A stretch of DNA of 64,000 bases from Pseudorhodoferax sp. Leaf274. GTDB lineage: Bacteria > Pseudomonadota > Gammaproteobacteria > Burkholderiales > Burkholderiaceae_C. Numbering within the stretch: position 1 is the first letter of the stretch; the number at the start of each line of letters is the position of its first letter. The notes beneath the pieces are model-generated. The model had not been told where the DNA came from and searched no databases. It saw nothing but the letters and a program-made list of their open reading frames with translations. This document shows positions 51,792-60,311 of the stretch, one piece after another. The stretch spans positions 62,001-126,000 of the forward strand of contig NZ_LMNA01000012.1 of the NCBI RefSeq assembly GCF_001422445.1, read 5' to 3'. The position numbers and the translations under genes are program-made.

Positions 51792-52520
51792 ATGAATGCT
51801 GCCTTGAATGCCGACCCGGCCGAACTGGCGAAGTTCTCCGAGCTGGCACACCGCTGGTGGGACCCGCAGAGCGAGTTCCGGCCCTTGCACCAGATCAATC
51901 CCTTGCGGCTGAACTGGATCATGGAGTCCGCTGCGTTGGCGGGCCGCCAGGTCGTCGACATCGGCTGTGGTGGCGGAATCCTGGCCGACAGCATGGCGCG
52001 TCGAGATGCCGATGTTCTCGGCATCGACCTGTCCACCAAGGCCTTGAAGGTGGCCCAGTTGCACGCTCTGGAAGCGGGCACGCCCAACATCCGCTACCGC
52101 GAGGTCAGCGCCGAGGAACTGGCTGCCGAGCAGCCGGCCAGCTTCGACGTGGTCACCTGCATGGAGATGCTCGAGCATGTGCCGGATCCGGCGTCTGTCG
52201 TGCGCGCCTGCGCCCAACTGGTCAAGCCAGGCGGCTGGGTGTTCTTCTCCACGCTGAACCGCAACCCCAAGTCCTTCCTGTTCGCCATCCTGGGTGCCGA
52301 ATACCTGTTGAACCTGCTGCCGCGCGGAACGCACCACTACGACAAGATGATCCGGCCCAGTGAACTCGGCCGCCATTGCCGCGATGCAGGCCTGAGGCTG
52401 GAGCACAGCCGCGGGCTGGAATACAACCCGATCACACGGCGCTACTGGCTCAGCGACGACACGAGTGTCAACTACATGCTGGCCACGCGCCGACCAATGG
52501 AGGCAGCGCATGGCGCGTGA
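51792..52520 (+). CDS. ubiG: Ubiquinone biosynthesis O-methyltransferase
   Basis: A 242-residue SAM-dependent methyltransferase that carries out both O-methylation steps of ubiquinone synthesis. It has [24 protein letters not shown] at the N-terminus, motif [30 protein letters not shown] and the membrane-contact region [20 protein letters not shown]. Length is normal. The ATG at 51792 has AGAGGAAA upstream. Its end overlaps gph by 11 bases, so the pair is translated together. Confidence 0.96.
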   Translation: MNAALNADPAELAKFSELAHRWWDPQSEFRPLHQINPLRLNWIMESAALAGRQVVDIGCGGGILADSMARRDADVLGIDLSTKALKVAQLHALEAGTPNIRYREVSAEELAAEQPASFDVVTCMEMLEHVPDPASVVRACAQLVKPGGWVFFSTLNRNPKSFLFAILGAEYLLNLLPRGTHHYDKMIRPSELGRHCRDAGLRLEHSRGLEYNPITRRYWLSDDTSVNYMLATRRPMEAAHGA

Positions 52521-53208
52521 GCTCAAGGCCGTGCTGTTCGATCTGGACGGCACGTTGGTCGACAGCGCAGGCGATCTTGGCGCGGCCGCCGATCAACTGC
52601 GCACCGACCGCGGCCTGCCCGCCCTGGGTCTCGCCGCCTACCGTGCGATGGCAGGGGCCGGTGCGCGGGGCATGCTGGGCGTCGCATTCGGCATGGCGCC
52701 CGACCATCCGGACTTTCCGCTCTTGCGCGAAGAGTTCTTCCAGAACTATGAGCGCCGGCTCACCGAATTGACACGCGCGTTCGATGGCGTTGCAGCCCTC
52801 GTCGAAGCACTGCAGGCGTGCGGCCTGCGCTGGGGCGTCGTCACGAACAAGCCCTCGCGCTTCTCCCATCCGCTGACCGCGGGCATGCCGCTGTTCGCCA
52901 GCAGCGGCGTGCTGGTGAGCGGGGACACCACGCCCCATGCCAAGCCGCATCCTGCGCCCCTGCTGGAGGCCGCCCGCGTGCTGGGTTTGGATCCTGGCGC
53001 CTGCGTCTACGTGGGTGACGATGCGCGTGACATCGTGGCGGGCCGGGCAGCCGGCATGATGACCGTCGCCGCATGCTATGGCTACCTGGGCGCCGGTGCC
53101 GATACGCAGGATTGGGGTGCCGACGCTTCCATTGCTGCACCTTTGGACCTGTTGCCGGCACTGGATCTTGCGATCGATCTTGCAATTGCGCCAAGTAGCC
53201 TAAAATAG
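52510..53208 (+). CDS. gph: Phosphoglycolate phosphatase-like HAD hydrolase
   Basis: A 232-residue HAD-superfamily phosphatase. Motif I is [11 protein letters not shown] near the N-terminus, motif II VVTNKPS, motif [14 protein letters not shown] and motif [12 protein letters not shown]. Proteins of this group following ubiG are usually annotated Gph and remove phosphate from 2-phosphoglycolate, a product of oxidative DNA damage; another sugar phosphate is possible. Its stop codon overlaps the -10 box of the tmRNA gene. Confidence 0.85.
   Translation: MARELKAVLFDLDGTLVDSAGDLGAAADQLRTDRGLPALGLAAYRAMAGAGARGMLGVAFGMAPDHPDFPLLREEFFQNYERRLTELTRAFDGVAALVEALQACGLRWGVVTNKPSRFSHPLTAGMPLFASSGVLVSGDTTPHAKPHPAPLLEAARVLGLDPGACVYVGDDARDIVAGRAAGMMTVAACYGYLGAGADTQDWGADASIAAPLDLLPALDLAIDLAIAPSSLK
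53180..53206 (+). promoter_or_regulatory. Probable tmRNA promoter inside the end of gph
   Basis: TTGCAA (53180-53185) and TAAAAT (53201-53206) are separated by 15 bases, two short of ideal. The -10 box overlaps the gph stop and ends 10 bases before the mature tmRNA 5' end at 53217, a suitable distance for a start at or just before it. Confidence 0.45.
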
Positions 53209-53216
53209 CGTGCTCT

Positions 53217-53603
53217 GGGGCTGCATTGGTTTCGACGTGGGTTCGGAATCGTGGCGGTGCATGTCGAGCTGAATGCGCTCGTTAAACAGATTCAAACAAA
53301 CTAACTGCAAACGACGAACGTTTCGCACTCGCTGCTTAAACACCAGTGAGCCTTACAACAGCATGCCGACGGGCTGGGCAAGGGGTGACGGATGCAAATC
53401 CTGAGCTCCCGGCTGTAAGGTTATTTACGTTGGCTGGCTCCCTGCCGGGTACCTTGGCATGGGGCGAGATCCAAGGGTACTGGCGTCTCGTAGAGCGTGC
53501 GGCTGCGCGCTACGGGAAGTGAGATCCAAAACAGACCGCTAAACATGTAGATCTGCGCGAAGATGGCTTGCGGACGGGGGTTCAAATCCCCCCAGCTCCA
53601 CCA
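53217..53603 (+). ncRNA. ssrA: tmRNA (transfer-messenger RNA)
   Basis: A one-piece tmRNA of about 387 bases that rescues stalled ribosomes. The 5' end GGGGCUG pairs with 3' CAGCUCC before the encoded CCA (53601-53603), making the alanyl-tRNA-like acceptor stem. The T arm is near the 3' end (GGGGGTTCAAATCCCCCC). The tag frame is at 53307-53339 and the rest can form the expected pseudoknots. It is flanked by gph upstream and a strong terminator downstream. Confidence 0.97.
53307..53339 (+). other. tmRNA tag reading frame (ANDERFALAA)
   Basis: Ten sense codons and TAA encode ANDERFALAA; the alanine from the charged tmRNA is added in front. The ALAA end is the signal read by ClpXP and related proteases. 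The same tag is known from other betaproteobacteria. Confidence 0.95.
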
Positions 53604-53611
53604 AACCTCCC

Positions 53612-53650
53612 AAAGGCGTTCACCGCAATCCGGTGAACGCCTTTTTCTTT
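53612..53650. terminator. Terminator between tmRNA and yihY, probably two-way
   Basis: A 14-bp perfect stem (53612-53625 with 53631-53644) around a five-base loop, followed on the plus strand by TTTTTCTTT. On the minus strand it stands seven bases after the yihY stop and is followed by only three T residues, so it works best for tmRNA. Confidence 0.9.
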
Positions 53651-53656
53651 GGCGCA

Positions 53657-54547
53657 TCAGCCATCCCCGATCGGCGTGGGCAGATCGTCTTCTCGGTCCT
53701 CGCGCAGCACACCGTTGACCTCCGCGCCGAAGATCAACGTGGAGCCGCTGATGTACAGGAACACGAGCATCGCCACCACGCCCGCGAAGCTGCCATACAC
53801 CAGCGCCAGCTTGCCCGCGCTGCGCAGCGTGTACGACAGCGTGGCAGCCGCCACGACCCACAATGCAGCGCCCACGATGGCCCCTGGCAGCACCGTGCCG
53901 ATCCGTTGCCGCGCGTCCGGAAGCCAGGCGTAGGCGACGGCATACAGGGCGCTCAGCACTACGAAGGCCGAGCCATAGCGCACGCTGTTGCGCAGCCAGG
54001 GCGTTTCCTGCCCCGCGCCGACCTGTTGCTGGAGCAAGTGCCAAAGGTAGGGCATCACGATCACCGAGCTGAAGGCGAACAGGATGCCGCCGCCGACGAC
54101 CACTGTGAACAGCGTGACCTTGATGCGCGCCTTCCAGAACGCCGTGCCGCGCTCGATGCCGTAGGCGCGGTTCAGGGCCGAGCGCACGGCCTGCATGCCG
54201 GACGAGCCCGTCCACAGTGTCACCACCACGCCCATGGCCAGCAGCGCCTGGTTGCGTTGGGCCAGCACCTCGTCGATGACGGGCTGCACGGCATCGCGCA
54301 CCAGCTGCGGGGCATAGCCCATGACGCGGCCGGCCAGCGCCGCGGCGTCGCCGGGCTGTCCCACATAGGCCGCGGCTGCGGACAACAGCAGCAGCAGCGG
54401 GAACATGGCCAGCACCGACGAGAACGCCAGGCTGCCCGCCTGGTTCGCGCTCTGGTGCAGGATGTAGTTGTGCATCGCACGCAGCAGCACGCCCAGCCCC
54501 GGGGCGGTCAGCGCGGCGTGTTGCAGGCGGCGCCAGGCGTTTTTCAT
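53657..54547 (-). CDS. YihY/BrkB family inner-membrane protein
   Basis: A 296-residue protein with six or so membrane helices. Typical YihY/BrkB features are HNYILHQSANQAGSLAFSSVLAMFPLLLLL near the N-terminus, WTGSSGMQAVRSALNRAYG, LPGAIVGAALWVVAAATLSY and GSFAGVVAMLVFLYISG. The family was once called ribonuclease BN in error; its function is unsettled. The ATG at 54547 is the first that keeps the usual N-terminus. It is divergent from the pseudouridine synthase gene with 238 bases between, in which I see nothing else. Confidence 0.9.
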   Translation of the reverse strand: MKNAWRRLQHAALTAPGLGVLLRAMHNYILHQSANQAGSLAFSSVLAMFPLLLLLSAAAAYVGQPGDAAALAGRVMGYAPQLVRDAVQPVIDEVLAQRNQALLAMGVVVTLWTGSSGMQAVRSALNRAYGIERGTAFWKARIKVTLFTVVVGGGILFAFSSVIVMPYLWHLLQQQVGAGQETPWLRNSVRYGSAFVVLSALYAVAYAWLPDARQRIGTVLPGAIVGAALWVVAAATLSYTLRSAGKLALVYGSFAGVVAMLVFLYISGSTLIFGAEVNGVLREDREDDLPTPIGDG

Positions 54548-54785
54548 GCGGATCTTCGGGGTGCGGTCGGGGACACCACGATGGGCCATGCGCGTGGATG
54601 GCGCTGCCGGACAAGATCGACGACGAGCGTGGGACGCGCCAGCCAATCGCGGGTGCATCGCGTGCGGCCGCAGCGTATGTAGGGACGCACCGCGCCGCCC
54701 CATGGCGCATTGCGGTCGCCGGTATCATCGGCGGCCATTTTTGCCAGGCGCCTGTGTCCTGGCCGCTCCGAACCCACCGTCATCC

Positions 54786-55538
54786 ATGCAGCTGCAGGAC
54801 ATTCTGTTTTCACAAGGCTTCGGCACGCGGCGCGTTTGCGCAGGGCTCGTCCAGCAGGGGCATGTCGCCGTGGCGGGTGCGGACGGCGTCTTTGCGCCGT
54901 GCACCGAGTCCGCCGCAGACTTCGCTCCCGAAGGCCTGCGCTTTCGCGTCCAAGGCCAGGACTGGGAGTACTTCGAGAAGGCCTATGTGCTGCTCCACAA
55001 GCCGGCTGGCACCGAGTGTTCGCACAAGCCTTCGTCCTATCCCAGCGTCTACACGCTGCTGCCTGCGCCGCTGCGCCAGCGCCCGCAGAAGAGCGCGCTG
55101 CAGGGCGTGCAGGCGGTGGGCCGGCTCGACCAGGACACCACTGGCATGCTGCTGCTCAGCGACGACGGCCAATTCCTGCACCGCATGACCTCGCCCAAGA
55201 AGCTCACGCCCAAGGTCTACGAGGTGCAGGCCAAGCATGCGCTGGACAGCGGCCAGGTCGAAGCGCTGCTGCGCGGCGTGGTGCTCGACGACGACCCGCG
55301 CCCGGTGCAGGCCGCGGCCGCCGAGATCGTCGATGCGGGCGGGGCCGCGCGCCACCTGCGCCTGACGCTGACCAACGGCAAGTACCATCAGGTCAAGCGC
55401 ATGCTGGCCGCGGTGGGCAACCGGGTCGAAGGCTTGCACCGTTCGCGCATCGGTGCCATGGAACTGCCGGCCGACCTGGCACCGGGCCAATGGCGCTGGC
55501 TGCGTGCTGCCGACCTCGCCGCGCTGGTGGCGGGCTGA
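54786..55538 (+). CDS. rsuA: RsuA-like 16S rRNA pseudouridine synthase
   Basis: A 250-residue enzyme of the RsuA/RluB/E/F group. A small S4-type RNA-binding domain (residues about 1-60) leads to the catalytic domain with VLLHKPAGTECSHK, GRLDQDTTGMLLLSDDG containing the catalytic aspartate, and LTLTNGKYHQVKRMLAAVGN. In E. coli RsuA makes pseudouridine 516 of 16S rRNA; the large-subunit relatives are similar, so the target is likely but not certain. Confidence 0.87.
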   Translation: MQLQDILFSQGFGTRRVCAGLVQQGHVAVAGADGVFAPCTESAADFAPEGLRFRVQGQDWEYFEKAYVLLHKPAGTECSHKPSSYPSVYTLLPAPLRQRPQKSALQGVQAVGRLDQDTTGMLLLSDDGQFLHRMTSPKKLTPKVYEVQAKHALDSGQVEALLRGVVLDDDPRPVQAAAAEIVDAGGAARHLRLTLTNGKYHQVKRMLAAVGNRVEGLHRSRIGAMELPADLAPGQWRWLRAADLAALVAG

Positions 55539-55581
55539 CGTCTTGGCGGCGATACACTGCGCGCTCTGTGCAAAGGGTGTC

Positions 55582-56568
55582 GTGAAATCCTTGTTGTTGT
55601 TCCGGATCGGCGCCATGCTGTTCGCGCTGGCCGTGTTGTCTCCTCTGGCTGCGCATGCGCAGCGCGCCCCGGTCTTCGTGCTGAACTCCCTGGACGCTTC
55701 CGTCAGCGTGATCGATCCGGTCACTTGGCAGGAAACGCGCCGCATCGCCACCGGCAAGGAGCCGCACCACCTGTACATGACGCCGGACGAGAAGTCGGTG
55801 ATCGTGGCCAATGCGCTGAGCGACACGCTGACCTTCATCGACCCGCGCACGGCCGAGGTGCAAAAGGTGGTGCGCGACATCGTCGACCCCTACCACCTGC
55901 GCTTCTCGCCCGACATGAAGTGGCTGGTGATCGCTGCCAACCGGCTCAACCACGTCGACCTGTACCGCTGGAACGGCCACGACCTGCAGATGGTGCGCCG
56001 CCTGCAGACCGGCAAGACGCCCAGCCACATCTGGATCGACGCGCGCAGCACGACGGCCTACGTGTCGGTGCAGGACAGCGACGAGCTGATCGCCGTGGAC
56101 CTGGCCACGCAGCAGATCCGCTGGCAGGTGGCCACCGGCAAGATGCCGGCCGACGTGTTCGGCACGCCGGACGGCAAGAGCCTGCTGGTCGGCCTCACCG
56201 GCGCCGACGGCGTACAGGTGTTCGACATCTCGGGCAAGGAACCCCGCGCCACCAAACTGATCAAGACAGGCAACGGGGCCCATGCCTTCCGCAGTGCCGG
56301 CGACGGGCGCCATGTCTTCGTGAGCAACCGCGTGGCCAACACCATCAGCAAGATCGATCTGCACACCCTGGAGGCCGTCGCCAGCTACGTGGCGCCCGGC
56401 GGGCCGGACTGCATGGAAGTCTCGGCCGACGGCCGGCTGCTGTACTTCACCTCGCGCTGGGCGCGCAAGCTCAGCGTGCTCGACCTGCAGAGCGGCAAGC
56501 TGGTGCAGCAGGTCAAGGTCGGCCGTTCGCCGCATGGCGTGTGGACCCTGGACCATGCCACGCGCTGA
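55582..56568 (+). CDS. Secreted YVTN-type beta-propeller protein
   Basis: A 328-residue exported protein with a signal peptide (to AAHAQ, about residue 27) and about seven beta-propeller blades, each with a repeat like VFVLNSLDASVSVIDPVTWQ, VIVANALSDTLTFIDPRTAEV or VFVSNRVANTISKIDLHTL. I choose GTG at 55582, preceded by AAAGGG, because it gives a complete signal peptide (MKSLLLFRIGAMLF); an ATG at 55615 would shorten it. These proteins bind other proteins or ligands; no activity is known. It overlaps the following deacetylase-like gene by 14 bases. Confidence 0.85.
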   Translation: MKSLLLFRIGAMLFALAVLSPLAAHAQRAPVFVLNSLDASVSVIDPVTWQETRRIATGKEPHHLYMTPDEKSVIVANALSDTLTFIDPRTAEVQKVVRDIVDPYHLRFSPDMKWLVIAANRLNHVDLYRWNGHDLQMVRRLQTGKTPSHIWIDARSTTAYVSVQDSDELIAVDLATQQIRWQVATGKMPADVFGTPDGKSLLVGLTGADGVQVFDISGKEPRATKLIKTGNGAHAFRSAGDGRHVFVSNRVANTISKIDLHTLEAVASYVAPGGPDCMEVSADGRLLYFTSRWARKLSVLDLQSGKLVQQVKVGRSPHGVWTLDHATR

Positions 56569-57388
56569 GCGTGGCCTGCCCTTGCGCAAGGCCATCGCGG
56601 CCGCTGTCGCGCTGGTGCTGACGGGCCAGGCCGCCGCCAATTGCACGCGGCCGCTCTACCTCACGCTGGACACCGGCCACATGGGCGTGGCCCCGCTCGT
56701 CGCCGAGGTGCTGCGGCGCCAGGATGTGCGCGTGACCTTCTTTGCCGCCAACGAGGCCACGCAGCAGGGCGATGGCAGCCTGGGCGACGACTGGGCCGCC
56801 TGGTGGCGCGAGCGCGCGCGCGAGGGCCACGCCTTCGCCTCGCACACCTATGACCACGTCTACTGGAGCGCCGACGTGCCGCCCGGTCGCGACGGCACGG
56901 CGCGCTTTCGCATGCGTGCATCGGCCGGCCCCCACATCGGCCAGACCCGGCTATTCACGGCCGCGCAGTACTGCGAGGAGATCGGCCGCGCCGCGCGCCG
57001 GCTCGAGCACATCACGGGCCAGCCGCCGCTGCCGCTGTTCCGGGCCCCGGGCGGGCGGACCTCGCCGGCGCTGCTGTCGGTGGCGCGCGGCTGCGGCTAT
57101 GCCCACGTGGGCTGGGCGCCCGCCGGCTTCCTGGGCGACGAATTGCCCAGCGAGCGCTATTCCAACGCCGACCTGCTGGCCAAGGCCTTGCGCGACATCC
57201 GTCCCGGCCAGATCCTCGTGGCCCACCTGGGCATCTGGTCGCGCAAGGACCCGTGGGCGCCGGCCGTGCTCGAGCCCTTGATCGAGGGCCTGAAGGCCAA
57301 GGGCTTCTGCTTTGCGACCTTGCGCGAGCACCCGGACTATGTGCGCTGGATCGCGGCGAACAAGGACGACCCACCGTGGAGTCGCTGA
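56555..57388 (+). CDS. Polysaccharide deacetylase-like protein with altered metal site
   Basis: A 277-residue exported protein (signal ending GQAAA-NCTRP) with the NodB-homology fold. Motif 1, normally TFDD, reads TLDT: the second aspartate, a metal ligand, is replaced by threonine. Motif 2 is intact as SHTYDH (HTxxH), motif 3 is FRAPGGR, and the final LVAHLGIWS supplies the catalytic histidine. I recall close relatives in Burkholderiales with the same TGHMGVAPL segment, so this is a family trait and not damage. It overlaps the propeller gene before it and the hydroxylase gene after it. Confidence 0.83.
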   Translation: MPRAERGLPLRKAIAAAVALVLTGQAAANCTRPLYLTLDTGHMGVAPLVAEVLRRQDVRVTFFAANEATQQGDGSLGDDWAAWWRERAREGHAFASHTYDHVYWSADVPPGRDGTARFRMRASAGPHIGQTRLFTAAQYCEEIGRAARRLEHITGQPPLPLFRAPGGRTSPALLSVARGCGYAHVGWAPAGFLGDELPSERYSNADLLAKALRDIRPGQILVAHLGIWSRKDPWAPAVLEPLIEGLKAKGFCFATLREHPDYVRWIAANKDDPPWSR

Positions 57389-58344
57389 CCGACCTGTTCG
57401 CCAGCGCGCAGCAGTGGCTGTTCGAGTCGCTGGTGCAGCCGCTGGTGTTCGCGCTGGGGCTGGGTGGCTGGCTGGAGGATGCCTTCACCGCCACCGGCTG
57501 GCTGCTGGTCGGTCTGCTGCAGATCGCGGCCATGCTGCTCGTGATCGGCCCGCTGCAGCGCTGGCGGCCGGTCGAGTCCGTGACCGACCGGGCAGCCATC
57601 CGCACCGACATCCTCTACACCCTGGTGCACCGCCTGGGCCTGTTCCGGCTCGCGCTGTTCTTCACGCTGGAGCCGTGGATGGACGACGTGTTCGGCTGGC
57701 TGCGCGTGGAGGGCTGGTCCACCTGGCACCTGGACGGCCTGTGGCCTGGCGTGACGGACGTGGCCTGGGTCAGCTTCGTGCTGTACCTGCTGGTGTTCGA
57801 CCTGGCCGACTACGCCATCCACCGTGGCCAGCACCGCTTCCAGTGGTGGTGGAACCTGCATGCGCTGCACCACTCGCAGCGCCAGATGACGATGTGGAGC
57901 GACAACCGCAACCACCTGCTGGACGACCTGCTGCGCGACGCCATCCTGGTCGTCGTGGCGCAGCTGATCGGCGTGGGCCCCGGCCAGTTCGTGGCCATCG
58001 TGGCGCTGACGCAGCTGTCCGAGAACTTCCACCATGCCAACCTGCGGCTGTGGTTCGGCCGGGTCGGCGAGCGGCTGTGGATCAGCCCGCGCTTCCACCG
58101 GCGGCACCACAGCATCGGCATCGGCCATGAATCCGAAGGGCGCAACAGCCTCGGGGGCGTCAACTTCGGCGTGCTGCTGCCCTGGTGGGACATGCTGTTC
58201 CGCACCGCCGACTTCGCCGTGCGCTACGACCCGACCGGCATCCGCGACCAGGTCGAACCCGGCCCGCACGGCGTGCGCGACTACGGCCGCGGCTTCTGGC
58301 GCCAGCAATGGCTGGGCGTCATGCGCCTGTTCGGGCGCGCCTGA
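57376..58344 (+). CDS. Sterol desaturase / fatty acid hydroxylase superfamily protein
   Basis: A 322-residue inner-membrane di-iron enzyme. The histidine clusters of the superfamily are present: HRGQH, HALHHS, HH in ENFHHANLR, and HRRHH in the C-terminal half, all after two or three N-terminal membrane helices. Members hydroxylate or desaturate lipids; the substrate here is not evident. The gene starts with GTG at 57376, 13 bases before the end of the deacetylase-like gene, so translation is coupled. Confidence 0.86.
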   Translation: MESLTDLFASAQQWLFESLVQPLVFALGLGGWLEDAFTATGWLLVGLLQIAAMLLVIGPLQRWRPVESVTDRAAIRTDILYTLVHRLGLFRLALFFTLEPWMDDVFGWLRVEGWSTWHLDGLWPGVTDVAWVSFVLYLLVFDLADYAIHRGQHRFQWWWNLHALHHSQRQMTMWSDNRNHLLDDLLRDAILVVVAQLIGVGPGQFVAIVALTQLSENFHHANLRLWFGRVGERLWISPRFHRRHHSIGIGHESEGRNSLGGVNFGVLLPWWDMLFRTADFAVRYDPTGIRDQVEPGPHGVRDYGRGFWRQQWLGVMRLFGRA

Positions 58345-58365
58345 GCGCCGGGGTATCCTCAAGCC

Positions 58366-59289
58366 ATGCGTCTGTTGATGGATTCCTTCTGGCGTGCGGC
58401 AGCCTACTGCCTGCACCCGCGTGTCGTCGCCCTGTCGATCCTGCCACTGGTGCTGATGGCCGCGCTGGCGTTGGGCCTGGGCTACTTCTTCTGGGAGCCG
58501 GCCGTGGCGTGGATGCGCGCCTGGCTGCACGGCTGGCCGTTGTTCGGCACCGTCATGGGCTGGCTGCAGGGCCTGGGTTTCGGCGCCGTGCAGGCGGCGG
58601 TGGCGCCGCTGCTGCTGATCGCGCTGGTCACGCCCGTGGTGGTGGTGCTCTCGCTGCTGCTGGTGGCGGGCCTGGTCACGCCGTCGGTCGTCGCGCTGGT
58701 CGGCGAGCGGCGCTTTCCGCGGCTGGACAAGCGCCATGGCGGGTCCTTCCTCGGCAGCCTGTTCGGCGCGCTGTGGGCCACCATCGCCGCGCTGGTGGTG
58801 CTGGTGCTGTCGATTCCGCTGTGGCTGGTGCCGCCGCTGGTGCTGGTGCTGCCGCCGCTGATCTGGGGCTGGCTGACCTACCGCGTGATGTCCTACGACG
58901 TGCTGGCCGAGCATGCCAGCAAGGCCGAGCGCACCGCCCTCATGCGCGAGCACCGCGCCACGCTGCTGATCCTCGGTGTGCTGACGGGCTACCTGGGCGC
59001 CGCGCCGGCGCTGGTCTGGGCCTGGGGCGCGCTGACCGTGGTGCTGGCCCCGGTGCTCGTGCCCGTCTCCGTCTGGCTGTACACGCTGGTGTTTGCCTTC
59101 TCTGCCCTGTGGTTCACGCACTTCGCGCTGGCCGCCCTCGAGGCCATGCGCGCGCAGGCCGCCAGCGTGCAGGTGGCGCCGGCAGATGCCGCATGGCCCG
59201 CACCCAGCGCGGTGCTGGTGGAGCAGGGCGACGACGCTTCTCACCCGACTTCCCGTCCCTATGCCCCCACGCCACTCCCCCCTCCCTGA
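58366..59289 (+). CDS. EI24-domain (CysZ-like) membrane protein
   Basis: A 307-residue protein with four to six hydrophobic helices (LSILPLVLMAALALGLGYFFW, APLLLIALVTPVVVVLSLLLV, ALVVLVLSIPLWLVPPLVLVL, and a last pair after GYLGAAPALVW). The arrangement fits the EI24 family, to which the sulfate permease CysZ belongs; sulfate transport is not shown. The ATG at 58366 follows the hydroxylase by 21 bases. It overlaps the CinA-like gene by 29 bases. Confidence 0.82.
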   Translation: MRLLMDSFWRAAAYCLHPRVVALSILPLVLMAALALGLGYFFWEPAVAWMRAWLHGWPLFGTVMGWLQGLGFGAVQAAVAPLLLIALVTPVVVVLSLLLVAGLVTPSVVALVGERRFPRLDKRHGGSFLGSLFGALWATIAALVVLVLSIPLWLVPPLVLVLPPLIWGWLTYRVMSYDVLAEHASKAERTALMREHRATLLILGVLTGYLGAAPALVWAWGALTVVLAPVLVPVSVWLYTLVFAFSALWFTHFALAALEAMRAQAASVQVAPADAAWPAPSAVLVEQGDDASHPTSRPYAPTPLPPP

Positions 59290-60097
59290 GACCCTGCCTG
59301 CGGCCGTGGGCCTGGTCATCGTCGGCGACGAGATACTCTCGGGCAAGCGTGCCGACAAGCACATGGCCAAGGTCATCGAGTTGCTGTCGGCCCGCGGCAT
59401 GCAGCTGGCCTATGCCGACTACGTGGGCGACGCGCCCGAACGCATCACGGCCACGCTCGCGCGGGCGTTCGCCTCGGGCGACCTGGTGTTCTCGTGCGGC
59501 GGCATCGGAGCCACGCCGGACGACCACACCCGCCAGTGCGCCGGCGCAGCGCTGGGCCGCCCGCTCGTGCTGCATCCCGAGGCCGCGGCCCTGATCCGCG
59601 AGCGCATGCAGGACATGGCGCGCGAGCAGGGCCTGTCCTACGAACCCGACCGCCCGGACAACCAGCACCGGCTCAACATGGGCGTGTTTCCGCAGGGCGC
59701 AGCCATCATCCCCAACCCGTATAACAAGATCGCCGGCTTCAGCCTGGGCCACGTGCATTTCGTGCCGGGCTTTCCCGTCATGGCCTGGCCGATGGTCGAG
59801 TGGGTGCTGGACACGCACTATGCGGCGCTGCAGCGCCGCGCCGCTTGGGTGGAGCGCTCCGTCGTCGTCTATGGGGCCATGGAGTCGGCTTTGGTGCCGC
59901 TCATGGAGCGCATCGAGCGCAGCCATGCCGGCGTGAAGGTGTTCAGCCTGCCCAGCGTCGACCACCCCGAGCACGGCCGCCACATCGAACTGGGCGTGAA
60001 GGGCGTGCCGGCGGCTGCCGAGCCGGCCTACGCCGACCTGCTGCAGGACCTGCGCGCGCAGGCCCTGCCGCTTGGCCCCGAATTGGTGCGCTCGTAA
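59261..60097 (+). CDS. CinA N-terminal (molybdopterin-binding-like) domain protein
   Basis: A 278-residue protein of the MoaB/MogA-like domain found at the N-terminus of CinA: GLVIVGDEILSGKRADKHM, DLVFSCGGIGATPDDHTRQ and VHFVPGFPVMAW. The C-terminal nicotinamide-nucleotide amidase domain of full CinA is missing, so it is not a pyrimidine-nucleotide recycling enzyme by itself. Related stand-alone proteins are annotated competence/damage-inducible protein A. The ATG lies 29 bases inside the EI24 gene. Confidence 0.88.
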   Translation: MPPRHSPLPETLPAAVGLVIVGDEILSGKRADKHMAKVIELLSARGMQLAYADYVGDAPERITATLARAFASGDLVFSCGGIGATPDDHTRQCAGAALGRPLVLHPEAAALIRERMQDMAREQGLSYEPDRPDNQHRLNMGVFPQGAAIIPNPYNKIAGFSLGHVHFVPGFPVMAWPMVEWVLDTHYAALQRRAAWVERSVVVYGAMESALVPLMERIERSHAGVKVFSLPSVDHPEHGRHIELGVKGVPAAAEPAYADLLQDLRAQALPLGPELVRS

Positions 60098-60123
60098 GCG
60101 CCATTTTGGTGATCTCGCAAGAT

Positions 60124-60140
60124 TGCACCAAGAACGTGCA
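60124..60140 (+). promoter_or_regulatory. NtrC-type enhancer site for glnA
   Basis: TGCACCAAGAACGTGCA matches the palindromic NtrC consensus TGCAC-N7-GTGCA exactly, about 105 bases upstream of the sigma-54 promoter, a usual enhancer distance. NtrB and NtrC are encoded 2-3 kb downstream. Confidence 0.8.
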
Positions 60141-60177
60141 AACACAGGAGTTTGCGCGCATGCGTTGTAGGATGCAC

Positions 60178-60197
60178 GCCCGTCGTGGCGGGCTTTT
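60178..60197 (+). terminator. Weak terminator after the CinA-like gene
   Basis: A five-base stem (GCCCG with CGGGC) around a six-base loop and four T residues, 80 bases after the CinA-like stop and upstream of the glnA promoter. The stem is short, so termination may be partial. Confidence 0.4.
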
Positions 60198-60242
60198 CGC
60201 GCACGGATCCGCGCGTATCGGCCGGTTTTGGTGCGCACCCGT

Positions 60243-60259
60243 TTGGCACGGAACCTGCA
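60243..60259 (+). promoter_or_regulatory. Sigma-54 (-24/-12) promoter of glnA
   Basis: TTGGCACGGAACCTGCA matches the sigma-54 consensus TGGCACG-N4-TTGCA with one change (C for the first T of TTGC). The GG and GC doublets are separated by exactly ten bases, which sigma-54 requires. The predicted transcript would start near 60270, about 42 bases before the glnA start. Confidence 0.85.
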
Positions 60260-60311
60260 TCCAAGTCCCCGTCTTATCTGTAGACCCCAACCAACCCTCA
60301 GGAGCTTTTTG

